In this document: piece after piece, positions 8,589 to 16,948 of the stretch | Numbering within the stretch: the first letter of the stretch is position 1 | How the letters are laid out: each line of letters opens with the position of its first letter | Assembly: GCA_945787465.1 (NCBI GenBank) | Contig: CALZIZ010000034.1 | Span: 1-37,466, forward strand | Reading direction: 5' to 3' | DNA length: 37,466 nt | From: an uncultured Desulfuromonadales bacterium | GTDB lineage: Bacteria > Desulfobacterota > Desulfuromonadia > Desulfuromonadales > Trichloromonadaceae | Notes under the pieces: model-generated | Seen by the model: the letters and a program-made list of their open reading frames with translations, nothing else | The model's database searches: none | Told to the model about the DNA's origin: nothing | Position numbers and translations under genes: made by a program

Positions 8589-9380
8589 TCAGGCCGGCAC
8601 CCATGAGGGCCGGCGCTTTTCCAGAAATGCGGATAAACCTTCCTGCCCCTCGGAAGAGGCCCGGATGTCTGCAATCCTTTTCGCGGTCTCGCCGATCAGC
8701 GCCTCATCCAGAACCCCGCAGGACACATCCCCCATCAGCCGCTTGGCCTCAGCCATGGCCTCGGGACCATTGTTCAGCAGAATGCGGCTCAACCGCTCGG
8801 CAGCCTGCTCCAGCCCTTCGTCTGCCACGATCTCGTGCACCAGGCCGAGCTGAAGAGCCTTGGCGGCATCGAAACGCTCGGCGCTGATAAAGTAACGCCG
8901 GGCCTGGCGTTGCCCGATAGCCGCCACCACGTAGGGGGAAATCACCGCCGGGATCAGACCGAGTTTGACCTCGGACAGGCAGAAGCTGGCCTTCGGGGCG
9001 GCAAGAACGATATCACAGGCAGCAACCAGGCCGACCCCGCCGCCGTAAACCGGCCCCTGGACCAGGGCAAGGGTCGGCTTGGCCAGGCTGTTCAGGGTCT
9101 GCATCAGTTCGGCCAGCGCCATGGCATCGGCCAGATTTTCTTCGGGGGTATAATCGGCCATACGCCGCATCCAGTTGAGGTCGGCGCCGGCGGAAAAACT
9201 CTTACCGCTGGCAGCCAGCAGGACGGCCCTCACCTCAGGATTCTTTTCCAGAGATTTAAGCTGCGATGTCAGCCCGGCAATCAGGGCGTCATCAAAGGCG
9301 TTATGCACATCCGGGCGATTCATGGTCAAGGTGGCCCGGCCCAAAGCGTCGATGGTGGTCAGAATGGTTTCGGAAGTCAT
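8589..9380 (-). CDS. liuC: Enoyl-CoA hydratase/isomerase, probable methylglutaconyl-CoA hydratase
   Basis: This 263-residue crotonase-fold protein shows the oxyanion-hole segments SFSAGADLNWM and GPVYGGGVGLVAACD, and a conserved Glu region in LSEVKLGLIPAVISPYV. The combination of SAGADLNWM with YTPEEN and GPVYGGGVGL resembles methylglutaconyl-CoA hydratases of leucine catabolism more than fatty-acid hydratases. That call also rests on the neighbouring isovaleryl-CoA dehydrogenase gene 67 bp upstream. In the pathway it would hydrate 3-methylglutaconyl-CoA to HMG-CoA. The biotin-dependent methylcrotonyl-CoA carboxylase and HMG-CoA lyase genes are not in the window. A general short-chain enoyl-CoA hydratase is the alternative. 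Confidence 0.8.
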   Translation of the reverse strand: MTSETILTTIDALGRATLTMNRPDVHNAFDDALIAGLTSQLKSLEKNPEVRAVLLAASGKSFSAGADLNWMRRMADYTPEENLADAMALAELMQTLNSLAKPTLALVQGPVYGGGVGLVAACDIVLAAPKASFCLSEVKLGLIPAVISPYVVAAIGQRQARRYFISAERFDAAKALQLGLVHEIVADEGLEQAAERLSRILLNNGPEAMAEAKRLMGDVSCGVLDEALIGETAKRIADIRASSEGQEGLSAFLEKRRPSWVPA

Positions 9381-9447
9381 GGATGCACATCCTGTCTGAG
9401 GTCGAAGTATCTTTCACGTCTTGCAGCGAAAGGCCAAAGGATCGCCA

Positions 9448-10623
9448 TCATTGTTTGGTTTCGCTAAACAGCTCCCGGCCGATCAACATGCGGCGTATTT
9501 CACTGGTACCGGCACCGATCTCATACAGTTTGGCGTCACGCAGCAGCCGCCCGGTGGGATATTCATTGGTGTAACCGTTGCCCCCCAGGCACTGAATCGC
9601 TTCGAGTGCCATCCAGGTCGCCCGCTCTGCGGCATAGAGGATGACCCCGGCGGCATCCTTGCGAATGCTCGAAGCACACTGGGTCGCCCTGGCCACGGTG
9701 TAAACATACGACCTGCAGGCGTTCAGCGTGGTGTACATGTCGGCGACCTTGCCCTGCATCAGCTGAAACTCGCCGATGGCCTGGCCGAATTGCTTGCGCT
9801 CGTGAAGGTAGGGTAGCACCACGTCCATACAGGCCTGCATGATTCCCAGGGGGCCACCGGCGAGCACCAGTCGCTCGTAATCGAGCCCGCTCATCAGCAC
9901 CTTGACCCCGCGTCCCTCTTCGCCGAGAATGTTTTCGGCAGGCACTTCGCAGTTTTCGAAGACCAGTTCGCAGGTATTGGAGCCGCGCATGCCGAGCTTG
10001 TCGAGTTTTTGCGCCGTGGAAAACCCCGGAAAGTCCTTCTCGACAATAAAGGCCGTGATTCCCTTCGATCCCCCGTTAGGGTCGGTCTTGGCATAGACCA
10101 CAAGGACGTCGGCCTCGGGGCCATTGGTGATCCACATCTTGTGACCGTTGAGAATATAACGGTCGCCCTTCTTTTCGGCTCGCAACTTCATGCTCACCAC
10201 GTCGGAGCCGGCCCCGACCTCGCTCATCGCCAGGGCTCCGACATGTTCGCCGCTGACCAGTTTCGGCAGATAGCGCTGTTTCTGCTCCAGGCTCCCGTTG
10301 CGGGAGATCTGGTTAACGCAAAGATTGGAGTGAGCCCCGTAGCTCAGGGCAACCGAGGCCGAAGCACGGCTGACTTCCTCCATAGCAACCACGTGATCGA
10401 GGTAGCCCATTCCGGCGCCGCCGTACTCTTCGTCCACAGTGATGCCCAGCAGCCCCAGATCCCCCATCTTGCGCCACAAATCTGCGGGGAAGAGGTTGTC
10501 CCGATCGATGTCAGCGGCCCGCGGGGCGATTTCATCCCGGGCAAAATCCCTGACCGTTTCGCGCAACAGATGAGCAGTGTCGCTCAAACCGAAATTCAGC
10601 GGCAGATACAGATTCATTTTCAT
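9448..10623 (-). CDS. liuA: Isovaleryl-CoA dehydrogenase
   Basis: The gene encodes 391 residues from the ATG at 10623, which has GGGAGG 7 bases upstream; the frame is open further upstream but without support. It is a full acyl-CoA dehydrogenase: an N-terminal helical domain, the FAD/substrate loop [32 protein letters not shown], then the catalytic-Glu region [15 protein letters not shown], and the C-terminal [30 protein letters not shown] block (split here over two motifs). Glu in YERLVL is the base position typical of isovaleryl-CoA dehydrogenases. The reaction is isovaleryl-CoA to 3-methylcrotonyl-CoA with electrons passing to ETF. It is the first gene of the unit with liuC and the synthetase. 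Confidence 0.9.
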   Translation of the reverse strand: MKMNLYLPLNFGLSDTAHLLRETVRDFARDEIAPRAADIDRDNLFPADLWRKMGDLGLLGITVDEEYGGAGMGYLDHVVAMEEVSRASASVALSYGAHSNLCVNQISRNGSLEQKQRYLPKLVSGEHVGALAMSEVGAGSDVVSMKLRAEKKGDRYILNGHKMWITNGPEADVLVVYAKTDPNGGSKGITAFIVEKDFPGFSTAQKLDKLGMRGSNTCELVFENCEVPAENILGEEGRGVKVLMSGLDYERLVLAGGPLGIMQACMDVVLPYLHERKQFGQAIGEFQLMQGKVADMYTTLNACRSYVYTVARATQCASSIRKDAAGVILYAAERATWMALEAIQCLGGNGYTNEYPTGRLLRDAKLYEIGAGTSEIRRMLIGRELFSETKQ

Positions 10624-11112
10624 GGCGTTGCCTCCCCGATATATTGTTTGCCTCATTTGACTTTGTGTACCTGAAGTAAGTGCAACGCAAATGCCAAACA
10701 CTGTTATATGTTTAGTATGGCCAAACCATCGCTTGTTAAATAGCTGCAATCACATGACAAAAAAATTGGACCGATAAAAAAAACCGCTAAATTAAGGGGA
10801 AGTCAGGGAGCCGCCGGTGTTAACGAAAAGAGATGCTGAAGGGGGTAAGAGAGGCTGGCTACAGGAATTTTTCCGGAAAAATCACAATAATAACGATACA
10901 TTATCGAATCATTATCCAACTATAGACGCCTGAGATTTGAAAAGCTAAATCATTTACACAGGTGTTGTCCATGGCATCCAGACCTTTGATGTGGTATCTT
11001 TGCGGTAATTAACTTAAACTTGGATTCATGAGTTCTGGCAGGTCAATGACTTGCGCTATTGCCCGCCCCGAACCCACGGATCCAGGTTACACTCACCATC
11101 CCAAGAGGTCGA
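10624..11112. other. Divergent intergenic region, no gene seen
   Basis: This AT-richer stretch of 489 bp separates the leucine operon (leftward) from the REC-PilZ gene (rightward) and must hold both promoters. I see no convincing -35/-10 pair, palindromic operator or small gene in it. Open frames in it lack a ribosome-binding site or recognisable product. Confidence 0.6.
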
Positions 11113-11874
11113 ATGAAGCCACTACCTCAAAAGCCCATAAGGATCATTGTCGCTGGCGAAAAAAGCCCGGCATTAATGCAAATGTCGATCATTTTGGGCC
11201 GTTTGGGCTACCTGGTACGTTCTGCCGAAAATGGGGCCGAGGTTCTGAAGTTCATGGATACCGACCCTGCGGACCTGGTCATTTTCGACGGACACCTGCC
11301 GGCAAAGGATGGATTTGCTGCTCTGGAGCAGATCAAGAAACATCCGGAATGGGCCAAGACTCCCCTCATCCTGATGAGCGAAAGCTACAGCAAGACCTCC
11401 GAGGATGAATATATCCAGTTCGGATATTCAGGGCTCTTAACCAAACCTATCGATCTGCGCAAAATGAACATACTCGTACAAGCGTACCTGACCACTTTAA
11501 AGAACAAGGGCCGAAAGCATCTGAGGATCCCATTTATCGAGAAGGTTGCTTTGATTCATGAAAAACGCAGGGAAAGATACGCTGCTCTGAATTTATCAGA
11601 AGGGGGGATTTATCTTGGCACTGCTGCAACCCTTGCGGTAGGCACCGAAGTCGAAATGGAATTACCATTAAAAAACGCCCGGCCCCTGCGGTTAAACGGA
11701 GTGGTCATCTACCACAGAGGGTCGTACGCTGATGTCTTCAAGGTCGAACCAGGGATGGCGGTCGAATTCACAGATCTGTCTCAAAGCGAATCAAAAACCC
11801 TGGCAGCCTATATCACCGATATGCTGATGGGTGATTTGCAGCAGAGCTCGCAGCAAATCATTACCGCCGGCTGA
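11113..11874 (+). CDS. REC-PilZ response regulator (c-di-GMP receptor type)
   Basis: The start at 11113 is preferred to one 54 bases upstream because AAGAGG sits just before it; this gives 253 residues. The first 120 or so residues form a receiver domain with the phospho-acceptor Asp in VIFDGHLPAKDGF and the conserved Lys in LLTKPIDLRK. A PilZ domain follows, beginning RKHLRIPF (the RxxxR c-di-GMP motif) and continuing to LNLSEGGIYLG (the N/DxSxxG motif). Both halves of the nucleotide-binding signature are intact, so the protein should couple phosphorylation to c-di-GMP sensing. No partner kinase is adjacent, and the output target (motility, polysaccharide or another process) cannot be told from the sequence. 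Confidence 0.85.
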   Translation: MKPLPQKPIRIIVAGEKSPALMQMSIILGRLGYLVRSAENGAEVLKFMDTDPADLVIFDGHLPAKDGFAALEQIKKHPEWAKTPLILMSESYSKTSEDEYIQFGYSGLLTKPIDLRKMNILVQAYLTTLKNKGRKHLRIPFIEKVALIHEKRRERYAALNLSEGGIYLGTAATLAVGTEVEMELPLKNARPLRLNGVVIYHRGSYADVFKVEPGMAVEFTDLSQSESKTLAAYITDMLMGDLQQSSQQIITAG

Positions 11875-11914
11875 AGAAAAACCGTGCCGGTACGAACCAA
11901 ATTGAAAAAACGCC

Positions 11915-11944
11915 CGCCCGCTTTTGGAAAGCGGGCGTTTTTAT
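11915..11944 (+). terminator. Terminator after the REC-PilZ gene
   Basis: The 10-bp stem cgcccgcttt/aaagcgggcg (11915-11924 with 11928-11937) closes a 3-base loop and is followed by a T run. It lies between two convergent genes. The left side is A-rich, so it may also serve fetB. Confidence 0.85.
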
Positions 11945-11959
11945 TTGGTACGGCGGTGG

Positions 11960-12748
11960 CTACTCCAGATCGGAGCGCAACTGGTGGGCCGAGGTGAAGT
12001 AGTTGCGATAGCCCTGGATCAGGATCAGAAAAGAACTCAAGGCCACGCTGCCGGTTATCACGCACATGATGGCGATCTGGTACTTTACGGCAATGATCGG
12101 TTCGGTGCCCGAGAGAATCTGGCCGGTCATCATGCCGGGCAGAAAGACGATGCCCATGGCGGCCATGCTGTTGATTGAGGGAATCAGCGCAGCCCGAAAG
12201 GCGCTGCGCACGATATCGCGGCAAGCGACCCGCGAGGTGGCCCCAAGGCAGAGGGCAGTTTCGATTTCGTCCCGGCGATCCTTGATCTCAGCCGCCAGGC
12301 GTTCGGCCGCAAGGCTCGCCCCGGTCATGGAATTACCAATGATCATTCCTGCCAGGGGTATCAGGTAACGAGGGTCATACCAGGGGGTCAGGCCAATCAC
12401 CAGCGTACAGAAGAAAAAGGTCGTGAGCCCGCACCCGGCGAAGATCGACGCCCCCACCACCCGATAAAAGCATGGCATCTTGTTCTGCACCCGAGCGGCC
12501 ACCGCCTGCACCGCAAACACCCCCATAACCAGCAGGATCAGCATAACTGCCGTGGCGCTCTTCACGGCAAAAACCAGGTGCAGAAGGTAACCGACGGCCA
12601 GCAGTTGCACGACCATCCGCAGCGAGGCCCAGAGCATTTCCCTGGCCTGCCCCACATCGTTGAAACGGGCAAGAGCCACCGAAACCAGAACCAGGCCATA
12701 GACCAACACCAGGTCAAACAGGCTCAAATCGATGATGGTATTATTCAT
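11960..12748 (-). CDS. fetB: UPF0014/FetB-type ABC transporter permease
   Basis: The protein has 262 residues from the ATG at 12748 (MNNTIID...); an upstream extension in frame would come from repeat DNA and is rejected. Multiple hydrophobic segments and the family block IPLAGMIIGNSMTGASLAAERL, followed by ALCLGATSRVACRDIVR, mark the UPF0014 permeases. The E. coli member, FetB, has been linked to iron export. The ATPase partner fetA lies upstream, and originally the two genes overlapped as ATGA. A 192-bp element now separates them, and the start codon sits inside one copy of the target duplication. The nearest AGGAG lies 16 bases before the ATG, so expression may be reduced. Confidence 0.85.
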   Translation of the reverse strand: MNNTIIDLSLFDLVLVYGLVLVSVALARFNDVGQAREMLWASLRMVVQLLAVGYLLHLVFAVKSATAVMLILLVMGVFAVQAVAARVQNKMPCFYRVVGASIFAGCGLTTFFFCTLVIGLTPWYDPRYLIPLAGMIIGNSMTGASLAAERLAAEIKDRRDEIETALCLGATSRVACRDIVRSAFRAALIPSINSMAAMGIVFLPGMMTGQILSGTEPIIAVKYQIAIMCVITGSVALSSFLILIQGYRNYFTSAHQLRSDLE

Positions 12749-12749
12749 G
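12740..12749. repeat. Target-site duplication, left copy (attattcatg)
   Basis: This 10-bp sequence is identical to 12942-12951 on the other side of the inserted element. It contains the ATG of fetB. Confidence 0.8.
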
Positions 12750-12941
12750 TTGCACTCGCAAAAACTCCTGAGATGGCTAAGCAAAAATTTCGCCCTACAA
12801 GGCTTAGGAGGCTGTCCGACAATTAGAGACCGGCTGCAAACCCAGCTGTTTGGCCCATATTTCGGCTCCTTTTCGGCCCATAGCTACGGCTATGAGCTCT
12901 CAAACCACTGTAACGCAGTAGGGCGGACTTTTTGCGACGCC
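12750..12941. mobile_element. MITE-like element inserted between fetA and fetB
   Basis: This 192-bp non-coding element is bounded by a perfect 10-bp duplication. Its ends are imperfect inverted repeats (ctcgcaaaaactcc on the left; gtcgcaaaaagtcc when the right end is reversed). Internally it has an aggaggctgtccgacaa motif shared with the element at 22262-22442, and a palindrome around cccatagctacggctatg. The right end also matches the repeat at 1873-1917. No transposase is present, so it would have been mobilised in trans. Confidence 0.75.
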
Positions 12942-12951
12942 ATTATTCATG
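12942..12951. repeat. Target-site duplication, right copy (attattcatg)
   Basis: This is identical to 12740-12749. It contains the TGA stop of fetA (12947-12949). Confidence 0.8.
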
Positions 12952-13705
12952 AGCCCCCCGAAGAGGTAAGAAAAGACCGCAAGGCGTCGCTGGCAGGAGC
13001 AGCAAACAGCGCCTTGGCTGCGCCCTGCTCGAGAATGCGGCCATCCTCAAGGTAGGCAATGCGGTCGGCCACCTGCTCGGCCAGGCGAAGGTCGTGAGTC
13101 ACCATCAGCATGGTCAGGTTTTGCTTGCCGCAGATATCCCTCAAGGTTGCCGCAAGGCGATCGGCGGTGGGACGATCGAGGGCGCTGGTCGGCTCATCGA
13201 GAACCAGGATATTTGGCCGGCAGATCAGGGCCCGGGCCAGACTGACGCGCTGCTGCTCGCCCAACGAAAGGCTTCGGGCCTTCTGAGGGAGCAACGATGC
13301 TTTCAACCGGCACAGGGACAGGGTGGAAATTGTAAGGTCGTCTTCGGGGCCCGGCGGGGACTCGCCGCGGTATTCGAAAGGTCGCTGCAGGTTCTCCATC
13401 ACCGAACCATCGAACATCAGCGGCTTCTGAGGCACCACCCCGATGCGGCGGCGCAATTGAAGAACATCGAGGTTCAGAATGTTTTCAGCAAACAGGCTGA
13501 TCTGGCCGGAGCTCGGATCTTCAAGTCGGTTGATGAGCCGAACGAGAGTGCTCTTACCCCCTCCGGAGGGACCGATCACCACGGTCACCTGATGCTCGGG
13601 AACCGCAAGGGAGAGCCCCTTGAGCACCTCCACCGGCTGCCCGGCATGATCGCGACGCCACTTGCGAACCTCATCAATGGAGATCGCAGCGGAACCGAGG
13701 CTCAT
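12947..13705 (-). CDS. fetA: ABC transporter ATPase, FetA type
   Basis: This 252-residue ABC ATPase has Walker A GPSGGGKST, the Q-loop region VVPQKPLMFDGS, the signature LSLGEQQRVSLARAL, Walker B ILVLDEPTSALD and the switch His in MVTHD. The length and the partner permease of the UPF0014 family identify it as the FetA component, which in E. coli works in iron homeostasis. Its ATG overlaps the TGA of the upstream uracil-DNA glycosylase gene by four bases, so the three genes formed one coupled transcription unit before the element split fetA from fetB. The coding sequence itself is intact. Confidence 0.85.
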   Translation of the reverse strand: MSLGSAAISIDEVRKWRRDHAGQPVEVLKGLSLAVPEHQVTVVIGPSGGGKSTLVRLINRLEDPSSGQISLFAENILNLDVLQLRRRIGVVPQKPLMFDGSVMENLQRPFEYRGESPPGPEDDLTISTLSLCRLKASLLPQKARSLSLGEQQRVSLARALICRPNILVLDEPTSALDRPTADRLAATLRDICGKQNLTMLMVTHDLRLAEQVADRIAYLEDGRILEQGAAKALFAAPASDALRSFLTSSGGS

Positions 13706-14445
13706 GCTCCCCCACCCTGCCCTTCACGCAGCCTGTTCATCACAAGCTTCATGTCTTCCCAGACCTCTTTTTTAGAAGCGGGGTTTCGCAACAGATAGGC
13801 CGGGTGAAAGGTCGGCAGCAGCGGCATCCCCTGGTACTCGCGCCACTCGCCGCGCAGGCGGCTGATGGGGGACTGGTCACGCAAAAGGGTCTGGGCGGCG
13901 AACTGGCCCAAAGCCACGATGATCTCCGGGCGAATCGCGGCAAGCTGCCGCTTGAGGTAGGGCTCGCAGGCTTCAATTTCCTCTGGACGGGGATCACGAT
14001 TGCCAGGCGGACGGCACTTCAGAACGTTGCAGATATAGACATCGGGGCGCGTCAACCCCATGGCGAACAGAATGCGGTCAAGCAGCCTGCCGGCTTCGCC
14101 GACAAAAGGTTCACCCTTTTCATCCTCTTCGCGTCCCGGCGCCTCGCCGACGAAGACTAGGCGGGCATTCGGGTTGCCGACTCCGAAGACGATATTTTTT
14201 CGACCTTCACACAACGGGCAGCGACGACAGTCCTCAAGTTCTGCACGAATTTCTTCAAGGCTCTCGCTGCGACAAAGGCCCTGCCCGCCATGATCGATGC
14301 CGCAGGTCTCGGGAGGGCAGACCGGCAGCTCCCCGGGCAGTTCGGGAAAATCGATTTCCCTGATCCCCAGGGTCAGAAAATCCTCCAGCACCCCGCGAAC
14401 CTGGGCAACGGTTTCGAGCAGTTCTTTTTTAAATGTATCAGGCAT
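13702..14445 (-). CDS. Uracil-DNA glycosylase, family 4 (Fe-S)
   Basis: This 247-residue enzyme should excise uracil from DNA. The family-4 motif GEAPGREEDEKGEPFVGEAG (active-site region) and the downstream TFHPAYLLRNP motif are complete. Cysteines in CRRCPLC, LKCRPPGN and EACEPY are placed to ligate a [4Fe-4S] cluster. About 65 residues precede the domain, a longer N-terminal extension than the minimal family. There is no strong ribosome-binding site at the ATG. The gene overlaps fetA by 4 bp, so DNA repair and a metal transporter share a transcript here. Any functional link is speculative. Confidence 0.9.
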   Translation of the reverse strand: MPDTFKKELLETVAQVRGVLEDFLTLGIREIDFPELPGELPVCPPETCGIDHGGQGLCRSESLEEIRAELEDCRRCPLCEGRKNIVFGVGNPNARLVFVGEAPGREEDEKGEPFVGEAGRLLDRILFAMGLTRPDVYICNVLKCRPPGNRDPRPEEIEACEPYLKRQLAAIRPEIIVALGQFAAQTLLRDQSPISRLRGEWREYQGMPLLPTFHPAYLLRNPASKKEVWEDMKLVMNRLREGQGGGA

Positions 14446-14471
14446 GGTTATTTTGACTGCTTCCTGAATCT

Positions 14472-14567
14472 GTGAGGAGTGAGGCGCAAGGTGTGAGGAG
14501 AAAAAGCGAAGGGGCTTGGTTTTTTTTTTGGTAAATTACGCCTCCCCCCTCACGCCTCACTCCTCAT
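14472..14567. repeat. Inverted gtgaggag/gtgaggcg short-unit repeats
   Basis: Copies of gaggagtgaggcg (14474-14486) and its inverse cgcctcactcctc (14553-14565) flank a 10-T run at 14520-14529. The block sits in the divergent intergenic gap between the glycosylase gene and the phospholipase-like gene. The gap holds no gene that I can see. Confidence 0.7.
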
Positions 14568-14679
14568 CTGTTGACTTATGGCAATGTTGCAGCACACTAA
14601 CGATTTCACCGATTCAGGTGTTTACACAAACTCGCCGGTGGTCTAGTATTGGAGCTATCTTCAAGGACATCTGGAATCC

Positions 14680-15591
14680 ATGGCATTACTGATCGCTTGT
14701 TGCACTATTCTGCTCATATCCCTGCCCGAAGAGGCCTTGGCCTGGGGGGTCGGGGTGCATCTGCAGATCGGCTCCCACATCCTCACCAAGCTGCACATTC
14801 TTCCCAGCGCGCTGCAGACTTTGCTCAGCGCCTATCCTTACGATTTTCTCTACGGCTGCATCAGCGCCGACATTACCCTTGGCAAAAAGTTTACCCACTA
14901 CCTGAACCACTGCCATTCCTGGGGCATGGGGCAGCGAATTCTTCGGGCGGCCCGCAGCGATTCGCAAAAAGCCTGCGCCTACGGTTATCTGGGCCACCTG
15001 GCGGCCGATACCGTGGCCCACTCCTACTACGTGCCCTTCAAGATGGTCAAGACCTTCAATACTGTGCTGCTCAAGCATGCGTACTGGGAGGTACGTTTCG
15101 AGGCCGTGGTCGAACCGGAGATCTGGGCCCTGGCCCGCACCATCGCGCGCAAGAGTTTTCAGGATAACGATGCCATGATGCGCAGAGTGCTGTCGGATAC
15201 GATTTTTTCCTTCGGCACCAACAAGCGGCTTTTCAATTCGTTGCTGCTGCTTAACCGTCTGCAGCAGTGGCAGAAGATGACCCGCTCGTTGTCTGAAACC
15301 TCCAAATGGACCCTCGGACCTGAGGACCGGCAGGAATACCTCGAACTGGCCAAGCAGGCCTCGGAAAGTGTGCTGGCCAGCATGGAAGAAAGCCCCTACT
15401 GGAAGGCCGATCCCACCGGAGAGCGCGCCCTGAACGCCGCCAAGATGGTCCGTAAAAACCTTAACCTGCTGTCGCTCGACGGCAAGCTGCCCGAACGGGA
15501 AGCCGAGGAGATTCTCGCCCAGCTCAAGCCCCGCTTCAAGCAGGGCATCACCTGCCCCGACCGCCTCCTGGAGCTCCTTTCGGTCTATTGA
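14680..15591 (+). CDS. Zinc-dependent phospholipase C-like secreted protein
   Basis: The protein has 303 residues. A hydrophobic signal peptide ends in ALA, followed directly by Trp (AWGVGVHLQIG). In zinc phospholipases C the mature N-terminal Trp and nearby His ligate the metal, so this placement is meaningful. Further potential ligands are in DFLYGCISADI, HYLNHCHSW and YGYLGHLAADTVAHSYYVP, a His/Asp-rich pattern typical of the Zn_dep_PLPC family. The C-terminal 130 or so residues are helical and lack a recognised domain. The exact substrate is unknown. The ATG has only a weak AAGGA 12 bases upstream. The gene ends 11 bases before a heptamer array. Confidence 0.8.
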   Translation: MALLIACCTILLISLPEEALAWGVGVHLQIGSHILTKLHILPSALQTLLSAYPYDFLYGCISADITLGKKFTHYLNHCHSWGMGQRILRAARSDSQKACAYGYLGHLAADTVAHSYYVPFKMVKTFNTVLLKHAYWEVRFEAVVEPEIWALARTIARKSFQDNDAMMRRVLSDTIFSFGTNKRLFNSLLLLNRLQQWQKMTRSLSETSKWTLGPEDRQEYLELAKQASESVLASMEESPYWKADPTGERALNAAKMVRKNLNLLSLDGKLPEREAEEILAQLKPRFKQGITCPDRLLELLSVY

Positions 15592-15601
15592 TGAGGCAGA
15601 A

Positions 15602-15678
15602 TACCTTCTACCTTCTACCTTCTACCTTCTACCTTCTACCTTCTACCTTCTACCTTCTACCTTCTACCTTCTACCTTC
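15602..15678. repeat. Heptamer tandem array (taccttc) x 11
   Basis: Eleven perfect copies of the 7-bp unit taccttc run from 15602 to 15678 between two convergent genes. The array covers the last codons and stop of coaBC, whose final residues KVEGRR and TAG stop are repeat-encoded. No unit differs from another, which implies recent expansion or homogenisation. Confidence 0.95.
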
Positions 15679-16871
15679 TGCCCCTTAAGCTCTACAATCC
15701 GGTCAAGCAGCCGGTTTGCGACCTCATCCTTGCTCATTCTGGGCAGTTCCTCCACCCTTCCATCTTTAAACAGCAACCGCACGATGTTGGTGTCGACGTC
15801 GAAACCGGCGTCGGGCAGGGAGACATCGTTGGCGACGATCAGGTCGAGATTTTTACGTTCGAGCTTTTTGCGGGCGTTATCCACCAGGTCGCTGGTTTCG
15901 GCGGCAAAACCTACAAGAATCCTCCCGCCCTTGAGCTGGCCCAGTTCCGCAAGGATGTCAGGATTCTTTTCCAGCACCAGGGTCATGGTTTCTGCGGCGT
16001 TTTTCTTGATCTTGTCGTCGGCCTTGACCGCCGGTCGATAGTCAGCCACCGCGGCGGCCTTTATCAGGATACTTGCTGCACCCTGCTCTGCCAGGATCGT
16101 CTGGTGCATCTGCCCGGCGCCCCTGACCTGGTGAACCTCGACGCCACAGGGCGCCTGCAAACAGGTGGGCCCGGTGACCAGGATCACCCGAGCCCCTCGC
16201 TGGCGGGCGGCCCGGGCAATGGCGTAGCCCATCTTGCCCGAGGAATAGTTGCTCAGGTAGCGCACCGGGTCGAGTTCTTCGCGGGTCGGGCCGGCACTGA
16301 CCAAGAGCGTTTCACCAGCCAGGTCGTGTGGGGCCAGCAGGGCCAGCGTCTCTTCAAAGATCGCCGAGGGGTCGGGGAGTTTGCCCTTGCCCTCCCAGCC
16401 GCAGGCCAAAGCCCCGGAAACCGGTTCCATGAACCGGTAACCGAACCCTTTGAGCTTTTCTTCGTTCTGCCGGTACAGGGGATTCTCCCACATGTTCACG
16501 TTCATCGCCGGCACGAAGAGCACCGGGGCCTTGGTCGCCATGATGGTCGTGGTGAGCAGGTCATCGGCAATTCCCGAGGCGACCTTGCCGACCACATTGG
16601 CGGTTGCCGGGGCGACGACAAAAAGGTCGGCCCGGTCGGCCAGGGAGATGTGACCGATTTCGTTTTCCTGGAACAGGTCGAAAAGTTCGGTATGCACCGG
16701 GTTTCCCGACAGGGTCTGAAAGGTCAACGGAGTCACAAACTGCTGAGCACTGCGGGTCATGACCACGAACACCTCGGCCCCGACCTTGACGTAAAGGCGC
16801 AGCAGTTCGACTGCCTTGTAGGCGGCGATACCACCGGTGACACCGAGTACGATTTTCTTGTCCTTAAGCAT
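15657..16871 (-). CDS. coaBC: Bifunctional phosphopantothenoylcysteine decarboxylase/phosphopantothenate-cysteine ligase
   Basis: The gene encodes 404 residues from the ATG at 16871 (GGTGGAG just upstream; a GTG nine bases earlier is less likely). The N-terminal CoaC flavoprotein half has GVTGGIAAYKAVEL, the FMN/substrate motif PAMNVNMW and the AxCG active-site segment GALACGWEGKGKL. The C-terminal CoaB half starts near LVSAGPTREELDPVRYLSN and carries KIKKN and FAAETSD. It makes 4'-phosphopantetheine for CoA synthesis. The last six residues (KVEGRR) and the stop come from the heptamer array, so the natural tail has been replaced. The catalytic core is untouched. Confidence 0.95.
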   Translation of the reverse strand: MLKDKKIVLGVTGGIAAYKAVELLRLYVKVGAEVFVVMTRSAQQFVTPLTFQTLSGNPVHTELFDLFQENEIGHISLADRADLFVVAPATANVVGKVASGIADDLLTTTIMATKAPVLFVPAMNVNMWENPLYRQNEEKLKGFGYRFMEPVSGALACGWEGKGKLPDPSAIFEETLALLAPHDLAGETLLVSAGPTREELDPVRYLSNYSSGKMGYAIARAARQRGARVILVTGPTCLQAPCGVEVHQVRGAGQMHQTILAEQGAASILIKAAAVADYRPAVKADDKIKKNAAETMTLVLEKNPDILAELGQLKGGRILVGFAAETSDLVDNARKKLERKNLDLIVANDVSLPDAGFDVDTNIVRLLFKDGRVEELPRMSKDEVANRLLDRIVELKGQKVEGRR

Positions 16872-16948
16872 AAACTCCACCTCTCGCCGCGACCCCGGGC
16901 CATGCCGAGGGCGGGGGAGTCATTGTTCTCTCAGAGTTACGGTCCGGA

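Noticed and set aside
12750-12784. N-terminal extension of fetB (12 extra codons)
   Set aside because: Those codons lie within the inserted repeat element. The native start is the ATG at 12748 inside the target duplication.
15602-15678. CRISPR-like array
   Set aside because: The units are 7 bp without spacers, so it is a simple tandem repeat. The same applies to 36827-36923.
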